A stretch of DNA of 16,884 nt from Acetomicrobium sp. UBA5826. GTDB taxonomy: Bacteria > Synergistota > Synergistia > Synergistales > Acetomicrobiaceae. Position numbers and translations under genes: made by a program. The stretch lies in the NCBI RefSeq assembly GCF_002433005.1, contig NZ_DJHF01000024.1, forward strand, positions 1-16,884, written 5' to 3'. Positions 1-7,223 of the stretch are shown here, piece after piece (position 1 is the stretch's first letter; each line of letters opens with the position of its first letter). The notes under the pieces were generated by a model. That model worked only from the letters and a program-made list of their open reading frames with translations. It ran no database searches and had not been told where the DNA came from.

Positions 1-190
1 GAATGATACCTCCGCTGGCTACATCGCCATATTCCTCGATTAAACGCTCAGCTCCCCTTAGGTCATCTTCGGACTGAGAAACCGTTCCTGTCACGATGCC
101 GATGTGGTACGGAGCTTCCGCAAAAGCAAGGCCTGCCCCTAGTAGTAACACTGCCATCGCAACAACCAGTAGACCCCAAACCTTCCTCAT
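1..190 (-). CDS. Secreted DUF3798-like protein, N-terminal part (cut by window edge)
   Basis: The reverse strand reads from an ATG at 190-188 out through position 1, giving 63 codons. The start is preceded by a strong GAGGAGGG ribosome site. Residues 1-24 form a signal peptide: a positive MRK start, a hydrophobic stretch rich in Leu, Val and Ala, and an AFA cleavage site. The mature protein begins EAPYHIGIVTGTVSQSEDD, followed by LRGAERLIEEYGD. From memory this matches the start of the DUF3798 family of periplasmic-binding-like proteins, which I associate with Synergistota and Clostridia; no database was searched. The ligand is unknown. The gene is divergent from the osmoprotectant transporter at 494 and has its own good promoter at 236-264. 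The C-terminal part lies outside the window, so completeness cannot be judged. Confidence 0.65.
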   Translation of the reverse strand, partial: MRKVWGLLVVAMAVLLLGAGLAFAEAPYHIGIVTGTVSQSEDDLRGAERLIEEYGDVASGGII

Positions 191-235
191 AAATGGTTCC
201 CTCCTCTAAATTGAAAAAATATTTATTCAGCGTTA

Positions 236-264
236 ATTATCTCATTTTGACATGAAAAGGTCAA
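236..264 (-). promoter_or_regulatory. Sigma-70 type promoter of the DUF3798-like gene
   Basis: Read on the minus strand, a TTGACC -35 (264-259) and a GATAAT -10 (241-236) are separated by exactly 17 nt. Transcription would start near 229, giving a leader of about 40 nt before the ATG at 190. Both hexamers differ from consensus at one position. Confidence 0.65.
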
Positions 265-286
265 CGCGGTCCAAACCCCGATATCT

Positions 287-316
287 TTGACAAAGAGTCC
301 TTTTTACGTATATATT
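287..316 (+). promoter_or_regulatory. Promoter of the osmoprotectant transporter operon
   Basis: A perfect TTGACA at 287-292 is followed by an AT-rich stretch that offers TATATA at 309-314 (16-nt spacer) or TATATT at 311-316 (18-nt spacer). Transcription would begin around 322, leaving an untranslated leader of about 170 nt before the TTG at 494. The region is back to back with the minus-strand promoter at 236-264. Confidence 0.5.
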
Positions 317-493
317 TAAACCGATGTGAAAGTCGGAAGACGCCTCCTTTACTAGACAAATCACTGCGCAAGGCATATCTGTTTAATTGAAATTTATTGG
401 GAAGAGAGTTTAAGTTTCGAAATTAAAATCTTGTTTAATAGGCACTTCTGTGCCTGAACTTGTGCTTTGTCATTTCGGGAGCGTGATATCGAT
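317..493 (+). other. Long untranslated leader ahead of the transporter operon
   Basis: About 175 nt between the predicted transcription start and the first codon hold no gene I can support. It contains a short hairpin, AGGCAC-TTCT-GTGCCT (440-455, six perfect pairs with a 4-nt loop), and an 8-bp palindrome TTTCGAAA at 415-422. I recognise no known riboswitch. The leader may carry post-transcriptional control or simply be spacer. Confidence 0.3.
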
Positions 494-1603
494 TTGATTA
501 AATTCGAGAAGGTCACCAAAAAGTATGGGGATACGGAAGTTTTAAAGGAAATCGACCTTGAAATGCGCAAGGGCGAGATAACCATTCTTATAGGCCCAAG
601 CGGCTGCGGCAAGACTACTACGTTGAAGATGATAAACAGGCTGATAGAACCCACAAGCGGAAAAATTTTTATAAACGGAGAGGACATAGGAAAGCTGAAT
701 CCCATCGAGCTGAGAAGGAATATCGGATATGTGATACAGCAGATAGGACTCTTTCCGCACATGACCGTTGCCGAAAACGTCGGGTTGGTGCCCTATTTGA
801 AGAAATGGCCAAAGGACAAAAGAATGAAAAGAGTGGAAGAGCTGCTAGAGCTTGTGGGATTGCCCCCCAGGGACTATATGAACAGATACCCCAGCGAACT
901 CTCGGGAGGGCAGCAACAGCGCGTTGGCGTAGCGAGGGCTTTGGCTTCTGATCCTGAAATCATCCTAATGGACGAGCCTTTTAGCGCCTTGGACCCGATT
1001 ACCAGGGAACAGTTGCAGGAGGAACTGTTCAACCTGCAACAGGAGCTTCAAAAAACCATTGTATTCGTCACACATGACATTGACGAAGCTCTTAAATTAG
1101 GGGATCGGATATGCATAATGAGAGATGGCATAGTTTTACAATTCGATGCTCCGGAGGTCTTGTTGAAAAATCCGGCTCACGGATTTGTCGAAGAGTTCAT
1201 AGGTAAAAAGAGATTGATGCGCGCTCCTGATCTCATGACCGCCGAAGACGTCATGGTAAAAGATCCCGTGAAGGCCCATCCCAGGAGGACGCTTGCCCAG
1301 GCAGTGGAGATAATGAAAAGCCATGCGGTAAACAGCATATTGGTTGTAGATGAAAGCGACAAACTTCTGGGTATCGTTACTGCTGGAGATATTAGGGAAC
1401 ATTTTGGCGAGAAGAAGTATTTAGATGAAATATATACCAAAGATGTAATTTCTGTTCGTCCAAATGAATCTTTATCATATTTAATTAAGCTTATGGCCGA
1501 AAAAAATATAGGTTTTGTCCCGGTAACGGATGATAATGGCATTTTGGTAGGTTTAATAACGAGAAGTTCGTTGATAAACATATTTAGCGAAAGATATTTT
1601 TAA
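494..1603 (+). CDS. opuCA: Glycine betaine/carnitine/choline-type ABC transporter ATPase with two CBS domains
   Basis: This is the cytoplasmic ATP-hydrolysing subunit of an osmoprotectant importer. Counting from the TTG at 494 (369 residues): Walker A GPSGCGKTT at 34-42, Q-loop around 82, signature LSGGQQQR at 136-143, Walker B ILMDEP at 157-162 and an H-loop VTHD near 192-195. Two CBS domains follow at about 248-305 and 312-365; in OpuA/OpuC relatives this region senses ionic strength or nucleotides. I chose TTG 494 because MIKFEKVTKKYG matches usual family starts and GGGAG lies 12 nt upstream. An in-frame TTG at 467 would add nine residues and cannot be excluded. The permease follows after a few nucleotides. 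The exact substrate (betaine, choline, carnitine or proline betaine) is not visible. Confidence 0.88.
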   Translation: MIKFEKVTKKYGDTEVLKEIDLEMRKGEITILIGPSGCGKTTTLKMINRLIEPTSGKIFINGEDIGKLNPIELRRNIGYVIQQIGLFPHMTVAENVGLVPYLKKWPKDKRMKRVEELLELVGLPPRDYMNRYPSELSGGQQQRVGVARALASDPEIILMDEPFSALDPITREQLQEELFNLQQELQKTIVFVTHDIDEALKLGDRICIMRDGIVLQFDAPEVLLKNPAHGFVEEFIGKKRLMRAPDLMTAEDVMVKDPVKAHPRRTLAQAVEIMKSHAVNSILVVDESDKLLGIVTAGDIREHFGEKKYLDEIYTKDVISVRPNESLSYLIKLMAEKNIGFVPVTDDNGILVGLITRSSLINIFSERYF

Positions 1604-1617
1604 AAGGCGTGATGGGA

Positions 1618-2277
1618 ATGAGTATTTTCAGTCAATATATCAGTTTCATGCTTGAAAGACAGGATCAAATTCTAGAATTGACGACCCAACATCTATATCT
1701 GACGTTCATCGCGGTCTTTTTCGCCGTTTTAGTCGCCGTTCCGCTGGGTATAACGATAACGAGGTTTGAGAAAGCTGCGGGCATAGTCGTCGGGATTGCC
1801 AATGCTGTGCAGGCTTTGCCGAGTTTGGCGCTGTTGGGTTTTTTAATTCCCATACTTGGGATAGGATCCAAGCCGTCCATAGTGATGATCTTCTTGTATT
1901 CGCTCCTTCCTATAATAAAGAACACCTACACGGGATTGACAAATGTGGATAGGGCCATTCTGGAAGCCGGCAGGGGCATGGGAATGACGAACTGGCAACT
2001 GATGAAGATGGTGCAGCTTCCGTTGGCCTTGCCTGTGATAATGGCAGGCATTAGAATATCGGCCGTCACTGCGGTAGGACTTACGACGATAGCCGCTTTG
2101 ATCGGGGCTGGAGGATTGGGTCAGCTGATCTATCGAGGAATTTCGATGGTCAACAACAGGATGATCATTGCCGGCGCAGTTCCGGCGATGGTTTTAACTT
2201 TGGTTATAGATTTTTTGTTAAATATTTTAGAAAAATTAGTAACGCCTAAGGGAATTAGGAGAAAAGCAAAAAAGTAA
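1618..2277 (+). CDS. opuCB: Osmoprotectant ABC transporter permease
   Basis: This is an integral inner-membrane subunit of the importer, about 219 residues, with several hydrophobic segments. The region EAGRGMGMTNWQLMKMVQLP followed by LALPVIMAG is the EAA-type cytoplasmic loop that docks on the ATPase, and the GLTTIAALIGAGGLGQLI stretch after it is typical of the OpuCB/ProW family. GTG 1609, ATG 1612 and ATG 1618 are all possible starts. I prefer 1618 because MSIFSQYISFMLERQDQI resembles family N-termini; AAGG at 1604-1607 could serve either ATG. It sits directly after the ATPase and 14 nt before the binding protein, so the three are one operon. Only one permease gene is present, whereas Bacillus OpuC has two, so a homodimer is likely. 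Confidence 0.88.
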   Translation: MSIFSQYISFMLERQDQILELTTQHLYLTFIAVFFAVLVAVPLGITITRFEKAAGIVVGIANAVQALPSLALLGFLIPILGIGSKPSIVMIFLYSLLPIIKNTYTGLTNVDRAILEAGRGMGMTNWQLMKMVQLPLALPVIMAGIRISAVTAVGLTTIAALIGAGGLGQLIYRGISMVNNRMIIAGAVPAMVLTLVIDFLLNILEKLVTPKGIRRKAKK

Positions 2278-2291
2278 AGGAGGAGATACAT

Positions 2292-3209
2292 ATGAGAAAG
2301 TTGTCCCTTGCAATTTTTGTGGTCCTTTTTGCGATAGCGCAAGTTTTTTGTTTTAGCAGCACAAGCTATGGAGCCGGCGAGTCAGCAGGGAAGGTTGTAG
2401 TTGGTTCCAAAAATTATACCGAGCAAATGGTAGTGGGGCACATGGTCGCTGAATTGATCGAGGCGCATACCGATTTGAAAGTCGAAAGGAAGCTGCATTT
2501 AGGGGGAACCAACGTCTGCTTTGAGGCCTTGAAGAGGGGCAGCGCTAATAACGGTATAGATATTTACGTGGAATACACGGGGACCGGATTGGTCAATATA
2601 CTCCAGATGGAATCGAAGACCGATCCTCAGGAAGTGTATGAGATCGTAAAGAAAGAATTTGAGGACAGATGGAACTTGATATGGCTGGAACCGTGGGGAT
2701 TCAACAATACCTATACCTTGGCAGTGAAGGAGGAGTTCGCCAAGGAAAATGGTATTGAAACTTTCTCCGACCTCGGCAAATTGGCCGATAGGCTCGTATT
2801 CGGGTGTACCATGGAGTTCGCCGAACGCTCCGACGGATACCCGGGATTTAAAAAGGCCTACGGATATTCCTTCAAAGAAGTAAAGGCCATGGACCCGGGT
2901 CTCATGTACTCGGCAATAGACAACGATCTGGTTCAGGTCATAAGCGCCTTTGCTACCGATGGGTTGCTTGTGGCCCATAAGCTAAAGATATTGAAAGATG
3001 ATAAAAATTTCTTTCCGCCCTATTTTGCTGCACCCCTTGTCAACGGAGAGGTTTTAAAGCGATATCCGCAGATAGGAGATGTCTTTAATAGGCTTGCCAA
3101 TTCGATAACCGACGAGGACATGCAGCAGTTGAATTACATGGTAGACGGTGAGGGCAGGGACGCTGCCGAGGTGGCCAGGATCTTCTTGAAGGAGAGAAGC
3201 TACATATAA
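2292..3209 (+). CDS. opuCC: Osmoprotectant ABC transporter periplasmic substrate-binding protein
   Basis: This 305-residue OpuAC-family protein captures a quaternary amine in the periplasm and delivers it to the permease. Residues 1 to about 27 form a signal peptide. Cys20 lies in it, but VFC is not a convincing lipobox, so I read it as a soluble periplasmic protein, which suits a diderm. The mature start KVVVGSKNYTEQMVVGHM and the later GIDIYVEYTGTGLVNIL are hallmark segments of the family. The start codon is fixed by a very strong AAAGGAGGAG site at 2276-2285. It is the last gene of the transporter operon. An 11-bp perfect tandem duplication covers its stop codon (3199-3220). Confidence 0.9.
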   Translation: MRKLSLAIFVVLFAIAQVFCFSSTSYGAGESAGKVVVGSKNYTEQMVVGHMVAELIEAHTDLKVERKLHLGGTNVCFEALKRGSANNGIDIYVEYTGTGLVNILQMESKTDPQEVYEIVKKEFEDRWNLIWLEPWGFNNTYTLAVKEEFAKENGIETFSDLGKLADRLVFGCTMEFAERSDGYPGFKKAYGYSFKEVKAMDPGLMYSAIDNDLVQVISAFATDGLLVAHKLKILKDDKNFFPPYFAAPLVNGEVLKRYPQIGDVFNRLANSITDEDMQQLNYMVDGEGRDAAEVARIFLKERSYI

Positions 3210-3220
3210 GCTACATATAA
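3199..3220 (+). repeat. 11-bp perfect tandem duplication over a stop codon
   Basis: GCTACATATAA occurs twice in direct succession, at 3199-3209 and 3210-3220. The first copy contains the last codons and TAA stop of the binding-protein gene. Loss or gain of the second copy leaves the protein unchanged. It looks like a replication-slippage duplication. Confidence 0.8.
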
Positions 3221-3268
3221 TCGGAAATATGTTGTTTGCCTGCACCAGCAACGAAAACCGGGCCCCTG

Positions 3269-3297
3269 TTGATTTTTATAAGGGCAAGGGGTAAGAT
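3269..3297 (+). promoter_or_regulatory. Promoter of the cobalamin-riboswitch/receptor transcript
   Basis: TTGATT at 3269-3274 and TAAGAT at 3292-3297 are separated by 17 nt. Transcription would start near 3304, just before the 5' strand of riboswitch helix P1 at 3322. Placement makes this a good fit even though each hexamer has two mismatches. Confidence 0.5.
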
Positions 3298-3321
3298 AGC
3301 AGGCGAAAAAAGAACAACACG

Positions 3322-3464
3322 ATCGTTTCGGTGACGGGAAACCGGTGAAAATCCGGTGCGGCCCCGCCGCTGTAACCCTGACGAAATCGCATATTGCCAC
3401 TGCCTTTTGGTGGGAAGGCGCGACAGTAGGAGGAAGGGAAGCCAGAAGACCGGCCGAAGACGAT
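3322..3464 (+). ncRNA. Cobalamin (adenosylcobalamin-class) riboswitch aptamer
   Basis: The conserved core is easy to read: GGGAAACCGGTGAAAATCCG, then GTGCGGCCCCGCCGCTGTAA (3336-3375), then GCCACTGCC and GGGAAGGCG, and finally the B12 box AGCCAGAAGACCGGCC at 3440-3455. The outer helix P1 can be drawn from 3322-3331 to 3454-3464, ten pairs with one bulged G at 3459. The segment after P1 contains a small hairpin around 3466-3478 that could be P13. The aptamer controls the TonB-dependent receptor at 3582. Binding of a corrinoid is expected to shut off expression through the downstream terminator at 3503-3542. Confidence 0.95.
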
Positions 3465-3502
3465 GAGATGCTTGCATCATGCGGTGGCGTGATCTGGCAG
3501 GG

Positions 3503-3542
3503 AAAAGGGGTAACCTGTCTTTCGTAGCAGGTTGCCCTTTTT
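3503..3542 (+). terminator. Riboswitch-controlled intrinsic terminator
   Basis: A 15-pair stem (3503-3517 with 3528-3542, two of the pairs G-U wobbles, 10-nt loop) ends in a T tract TTTTT, with the receptor gene 40 nt further on. A competing helix, GGCAGG at 3496-3501 with CCTGTC at 3514-3519, would break the terminator stem and could act as antiterminator. The position directly behind a cobalamin aptamer supports transcriptional attenuation as the control mode. The antiterminator pairing is inference. Confidence 0.85.
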
Positions 3543-3581
3543 GCTTTATATAACTAATATGTTGATTGGAGGGGAAGGTCT

Positions 3582-5429
3582 ATGAAGTTGTCATTGAGTT
3601 TTTCAAAGGTCATCATGTTTTTAAGCTTTCTTTATCTGTCGTCTTTTTTAGGCGGGGAGGTTTTGGCCCAGGAAGGACCCGTGACAGTTGCACCGGAGCT
3701 TGTTACGGGAAGCAGGTTGGCAGAGTCGCTAGATGAGGTTCCGCAGGCAACATATGTGATCACTGCAGAGGAGATCGAAAGAAGCGGAGCAAAGACTTTG
3801 AGCGAAGTTTTAGATAAAATTCCCGGCATATCTACTTTGAGGAAGAATTCATGGACACAAAACGATAGGATAAAGATGCGAGGTCTAGACCTCGAGGTCT
3901 TGGTCTTAGTGGATGGGGTTCCCTTTATGCCGGTAAATTACGACAATATGTTCACCGCTGATTTAAGGTCCATTCCCTTGGAATCGGTCGAACGAATCGA
4001 AGTTGTAAAAGGTGCCGGATCTGCGCTTTACGGTTCAATGGCTGCAGCGGGTGTAATTAACATCATCACTAAGACGCCCGATAAGTACAAGACGTCAATC
4101 ATAGCCGAAGGCGGCAGCAACGACTGGCGCAGATATTCAGCTTCGGCAGGGATTAAAGGAGACATCTTTGATATCGGGATTCGTTACACTCACAGAGAAG
4201 AAGGCGAAGTGCCCATCCAAATTATGGGGGAAAAAATACTAAAAGCACTGGATTACGACGAAGATTCGGCGAGCATAAATCTTTCTAAAGGCAGCTGGCG
4301 TTTTGGTGCAGATTTCGGTTCCTATGATTCAAAGTGGGATACTGGTAACCCTATGATAGATAAACAAGAGGACGATTATAAGAGATTTTATCTAAAATAT
4401 GGCGATCTAAAAAACGAAGTAATAGCTTATGCTCATTTAATTGACAAAAAATATAAAGGAAGTTATGAGAGTAATAATTATGACGGAAATATTTGGGGTT
4501 TGGAGTTTACTCAAAGGACTTCAATGGGAGATATCCCGCTTGCCTGGGGAGTTGCCTATCGCTTTGAAGATCTGTCGGTTGATGATTTAGTAATTTACGA
4601 TAATTCTTTCAAGGCCGAACGGCATAACATTGCTCCCTTCGCTCAATTTTCGTTTTTGTTGGGCGACATATTTATGGATATAGGTTTGAGATATGAAAAT
4701 TGGGATGTTGATGATGGAAAAGACAAGTCTGAATTTACGCCGAAGATATCATTTTATAGGCAGGATGACAGCGGAAAGCTGTGGTATTTAACGGCGGGCA
4801 AGTTTTTTGCCATGCCAAGCTTGTATCAATTGTATTTAAAAGGGGCTTGGTATGAACCAAATCCTAATCTGCTTCCGGAAAAAGGATATACTTATGATTT
4901 GGGAGTTAAAGATCCAAATAACAAATGGAACGTAGGTTTGTTTTACATGACATTGGATAACAAATTTAAGTGGGACCAAATTGGCAGTAAGGGAAGATTT
5001 ATTAATTTGGCCGAATTTCGCTCCTTGGGTATTGAGGGACAGTTTGAAAAAGCGCTTACCTCTAGTCTGAGTTGGATTAACGGAATGACCTGGCAAAAGC
5101 CGGAGGAAAAGGCAAATCCGGGAGATCCATGGCAAAAGGGCGGCACACCGCAACTGGAGCTTTACAGCGAGCTTAATTACGACAACGGCCCCTGGTTTGG
5201 TAGCTTGAGCGCCCACTATTACGGAAAACGTGAGAAAGACAATCTTAATGACAATGGTAGAGCCGATGATGATTTCGTTACTGTCGATGCTATTTTGGCT
5301 TACGATATGGAAGACTATAAAATAACTCTGGCTGCTTACAATATATTCGATGAAGAGTACATTATTGACACTTCAGGATACATCGGCCCAGAAAGAAGGG
5401 TCTATTTGACCTTTGAACATCTCTTTTAA
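3582..5429 (+). CDS. btuB: BtuB-like TonB-dependent outer-membrane receptor for cobalamin/corrinoids
   Basis: This 615-residue outer-membrane beta-barrel imports a ligand using TonB energy. Residues 1-29 form a signal peptide ending VLA. The mature N-terminus PVTVAPELVTGSRL holds the likely TonB-box region. A plug domain spans about residues 45-165 (VPQATYVITAEEIERSGAKT, later VERIEVVKGAGSALYGS and GVINIIT). The rest is barrel, and the chain ends with Phe (RVYLTFEHLF), the usual signal for barrel assembly. The start has a GGAGGGG ribosome site. The B12 substrate is inferred from the upstream cobalamin riboswitch. The length is near that of E. coli BtuB. Base composition is mosaic: about 27% G+C at 4381-4500 against 48-56% in the flanking parts of the same gene. 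Confidence 0.9.
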   Translation: MKLSLSFSKVIMFLSFLYLSSFLGGEVLAQEGPVTVAPELVTGSRLAESLDEVPQATYVITAEEIERSGAKTLSEVLDKIPGISTLRKNSWTQNDRIKMRGLDLEVLVLVDGVPFMPVNYDNMFTADLRSIPLESVERIEVVKGAGSALYGSMAAAGVINIITKTPDKYKTSIIAEGGSNDWRRYSASAGIKGDIFDIGIRYTHREEGEVPIQIMGEKILKALDYDEDSASINLSKGSWRFGADFGSYDSKWDTGNPMIDKQEDDYKRFYLKYGDLKNEVIAYAHLIDKKYKGSYESNNYDGNIWGLEFTQRTSMGDIPLAWGVAYRFEDLSVDDLVIYDNSFKAERHNIAPFAQFSFLLGDIFMDIGLRYENWDVDDGKDKSEFTPKISFYRQDDSGKLWYLTAGKFFAMPSLYQLYLKGAWYEPNPNLLPEKGYTYDLGVKDPNNKWNVGLFYMTLDNKFKWDQIGSKGRFINLAEFRSLGIEGQFEKALTSSLSWINGMTWQKPEEKANPGDPWQKGGTPQLELYSELNYDNGPWFGSLSAHYYGKREKDNLNDNGRADDDFVTVDAILAYDMEDYKITLAAYNIFDEEYIIDTSGYIGPERRVYLTFEHLF

Positions 5430-5476
5430 TTCTTTTAATGGAATTTTTCCTTAACGGCAGGAAATATTGAAGTTTA

Positions 5477-5506
5477 GCAAAGGACCGCCCTGATGCGGTC
5501 CTTTGC
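5477..5506 (+). terminator. Terminator-like hairpin after the receptor gene
   Basis: A perfect 12-bp inverted repeat (5477-5488 with 5495-5506, GCAAAGGACCGC and its complement, 6-nt loop) lies 47 nt past the receptor stop. There is no clear T run on either side, so termination is inferred from position and stem strength. Confidence 0.55.
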
Positions 5507-5554
5507 CTTCGATGTAGTTGTCGGTCCGGTAGGGTTTTAGCTCTTTAATTTTTA

Positions 5555-5563
5555 TGATAAAAT
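5555..5563 (+). promoter_or_regulatory. Extended -10 promoter of the serine dehydratase genes
   Basis: TGATAAAAT (5555-5563) is a TGn-extended -10 element. No good -35 hexamer is found 16-18 nt upstream. Transcription would start near 5570, about 45 nt before the ATG at 5614. An almost identical element, TGTTAAAAT, occurs ahead of gyrA at 8678-8686. Confidence 0.4.
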
Positions 5564-5613
5564 TCACAATACGGAATAAGGGTTGAACAGTCTTTAAGCG
5601 GAAGGTGAAGAAT

Positions 5614-6288
5614 ATGGCATTGTTGGACATAATAGGACCTGTGATGGTTGGGCCTTCTTCGAGCCATACGGCGGGTGCGGCCAAGTTGGGCAGGCTTGCC
5701 AGAAGAGCATGGAACGAAGAGGTCAATAAAGTCGACATATTTTTAAGAGGCAGTTTTGCCTCCACATATTGGGGACACGGCACGGATAAAGCGCTGATCG
5801 GCGGGCTTCTCGGATTTATGCCCGATGACGAAAGGATAAGAGATGCCCTTGAGATCGCCCGACAGAGGGGATTGGAATATCGCTTTTTTGCCGAATCCAT
5901 CGATGGAGCCCATCCCAATTCTGTAAGGTTCGTCATATATAAAGAAGACAAGGCAATGGAATTGGTGGGAGCTTCCCTGGGCGGTGGCGTGATAGAGCTT
6001 CAGGAGATAGATGGCTTTTCCATCTCCTTAAGTGGAGATTTGGCTGCTATAATAACCTTTCATAGAGATCAGCCGGGAGTAGTTGCTGCCGTTGCAGGCG
6101 TAATGGCAAAAAAAGGCCTTAACATAGCTACAATGCGGTTGCATCGACAGGGGCGCGGAGGCAGGGCTGCAATGGTAATAGAAATTGACGGCGAATTGAA
6201 AGAGAGCACGAAAGATGAGATCTTAAATTCCCATTCGGCCTTGATGCGCGTGATCTTTATCCCCTCTCCGGAGAGTGATGTCAGATGA
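5614..6288 (+). CDS. sdaAB: L-serine dehydratase, iron-sulfur-dependent, beta subunit
   Basis: Together with the alpha subunit this enzyme deaminates L-serine to pyruvate and ammonia in the cytoplasm, a key step when amino acids are fermented. The 224-residue chain opens with MALLDIIGPVMVGPSSSHTA, the family signature. The beta fold covers roughly residues 1-140, and an ACT domain follows at about 148-218 (GVVAAVAGVMAKKGLNIATM), possibly an allosteric serine site. I chose ATG 5614 because GGAAGG (5600-5605) lies 8 nt upstream; GTG 5605 in frame is less likely. Its TGA overlaps the alpha-subunit ATG by 4 nt, so translation is coupled. Confidence 0.93.
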   Translation: MALLDIIGPVMVGPSSSHTAGAAKLGRLARRAWNEEVNKVDIFLRGSFASTYWGHGTDKALIGGLLGFMPDDERIRDALEIARQRGLEYRFFAESIDGAHPNSVRFVIYKEDKAMELVGASLGGGVIELQEIDGFSISLSGDLAAIITFHRDQPGVVAAVAGVMAKKGLNIATMRLHRQGRGGRAAMVIEIDGELKESTKDEILNSHSALMRVIFIPSPESDVR

Positions 6289-7169
6289 GGTCTTTCGAAG
6301 AGATACTGAAACTTTGTGAAGTCGACCTTGAATTCCACGAAGCCGTAGTGGAACTGGAAAGTCGTGAAAGCGGAAAGAGCGAGGATCTCATATACACAAA
6401 TATGTCGTACATGCTCGATGCTATGGAACAATCGGTAAATTCAGCGATTAATGCGGATTTCAAAGGACGTATGATGGAAGATGAGGCACGCAGGTTTGAG
6501 CGGTACATTGCTCAAAGGGATGTTCCCCTTTCAGGCAAATTCATAGCCAAGGCCTCTCACATAGCGCTTTCCGTGTCTCAGTACAACGCGAATATGGGGC
6601 GCATAGTGGCCGCTCCTACTGCCGGAAGCTGCGGTATATTGCCTGGCTTGTTATTTGCCTATCGGGATTTGTATGGGCCTTCCAGAGATATGCTGGTAAA
6701 AGCCCTGATCGTTGCAGGCGGTGTTGGCGAGGTCATTCAGAAGAGAGCCACCCTGGCGGGGGCGGAGGGCGGCTGTCAGGCCGAGTGCGGCGCTGCTGCA
6801 GCCATGGGATCGGCAGCTTTGGTTTATCTTGAGGGAGGAAGTCCTGAGGCCTCGGCCCATGCTGCAGTTTTGACGATAAAATCCTTGATGGGTTTGGTGT
6901 GCGATCCCGTGGCGGGGTTGGTGGAGGTGCCTTGTATAAAAAGAAACGGCACTTTGGTCTCCCTGGCATCACTTTGTGCCGACATGGCCTTGGCCGGGAT
7001 CAGGTCCGTAATCCCCCCCGACGAGGTCATCGATGCAATGCGGAGAGTTGGGAGGGCCTTGCCGGAAAGCTTAAGGGAGACATCTAAGGGAGGGTTGGCG
7101 GCAACGCCGAAGGGCAGGGAATTAGAGAAGAAGATATTCAGTGAAGTTCCGCCCATGGCCGAAATTTAA
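6285..7169 (+). CDS. sdaAA: L-serine dehydratase, iron-sulfur-dependent, alpha subunit
   Basis: This is the catalytic subunit, 294 residues, which carries a [4Fe-4S] cluster that acts as Lewis acid on serine. Candidate cluster ligands are Cys164 (EGGCQAECG), Cys206 (GLVCDPVAGL) and Cys217 (EVPCIKRNG). Their 42- and 11-residue spacing agrees with the cluster cysteines I recall for the Legionella single-chain enzyme. PTAGSCGILPG at 111-121 is the other family hallmark. The start overlaps the beta-subunit stop as ATGA. The CooC-like gene follows after 54 nt with no terminator between. The enzyme is expected to be oxygen-labile, consistent with an anaerobe. Confidence 0.93.
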   Translation: MRSFEEILKLCEVDLEFHEAVVELESRESGKSEDLIYTNMSYMLDAMEQSVNSAINADFKGRMMEDEARRFERYIAQRDVPLSGKFIAKASHIALSVSQYNANMGRIVAAPTAGSCGILPGLLFAYRDLYGPSRDMLVKALIVAGGVGEVIQKRATLAGAEGGCQAECGAAAAMGSAALVYLEGGSPEASAHAAVLTIKSLMGLVCDPVAGLVEVPCIKRNGTLVSLASLCADMALAGIRSVIPPDEVIDAMRRVGRALPESLRETSKGGLAATPKGRELEKKIFSEVPPMAEI

Positions 7170-7223
7170 AGAAAATTCGATCGAGCCCGGAGATAAAAGA
7201 GAAACGGGGGTGTCACTTCAATC

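Noticed and set aside
2499..2978. A 159-codon open frame on the minus strand
   Set aside because: It is antisense to the OpuAC domain of the binding-protein gene and has no credible motif.
3345..3527. A 60-codon open frame beginning MKIRCGPAAV
   Set aside because: It lies wholly inside the cobalamin riboswitch and terminator, has no ribosome site, and its sequence is fixed by RNA structure.
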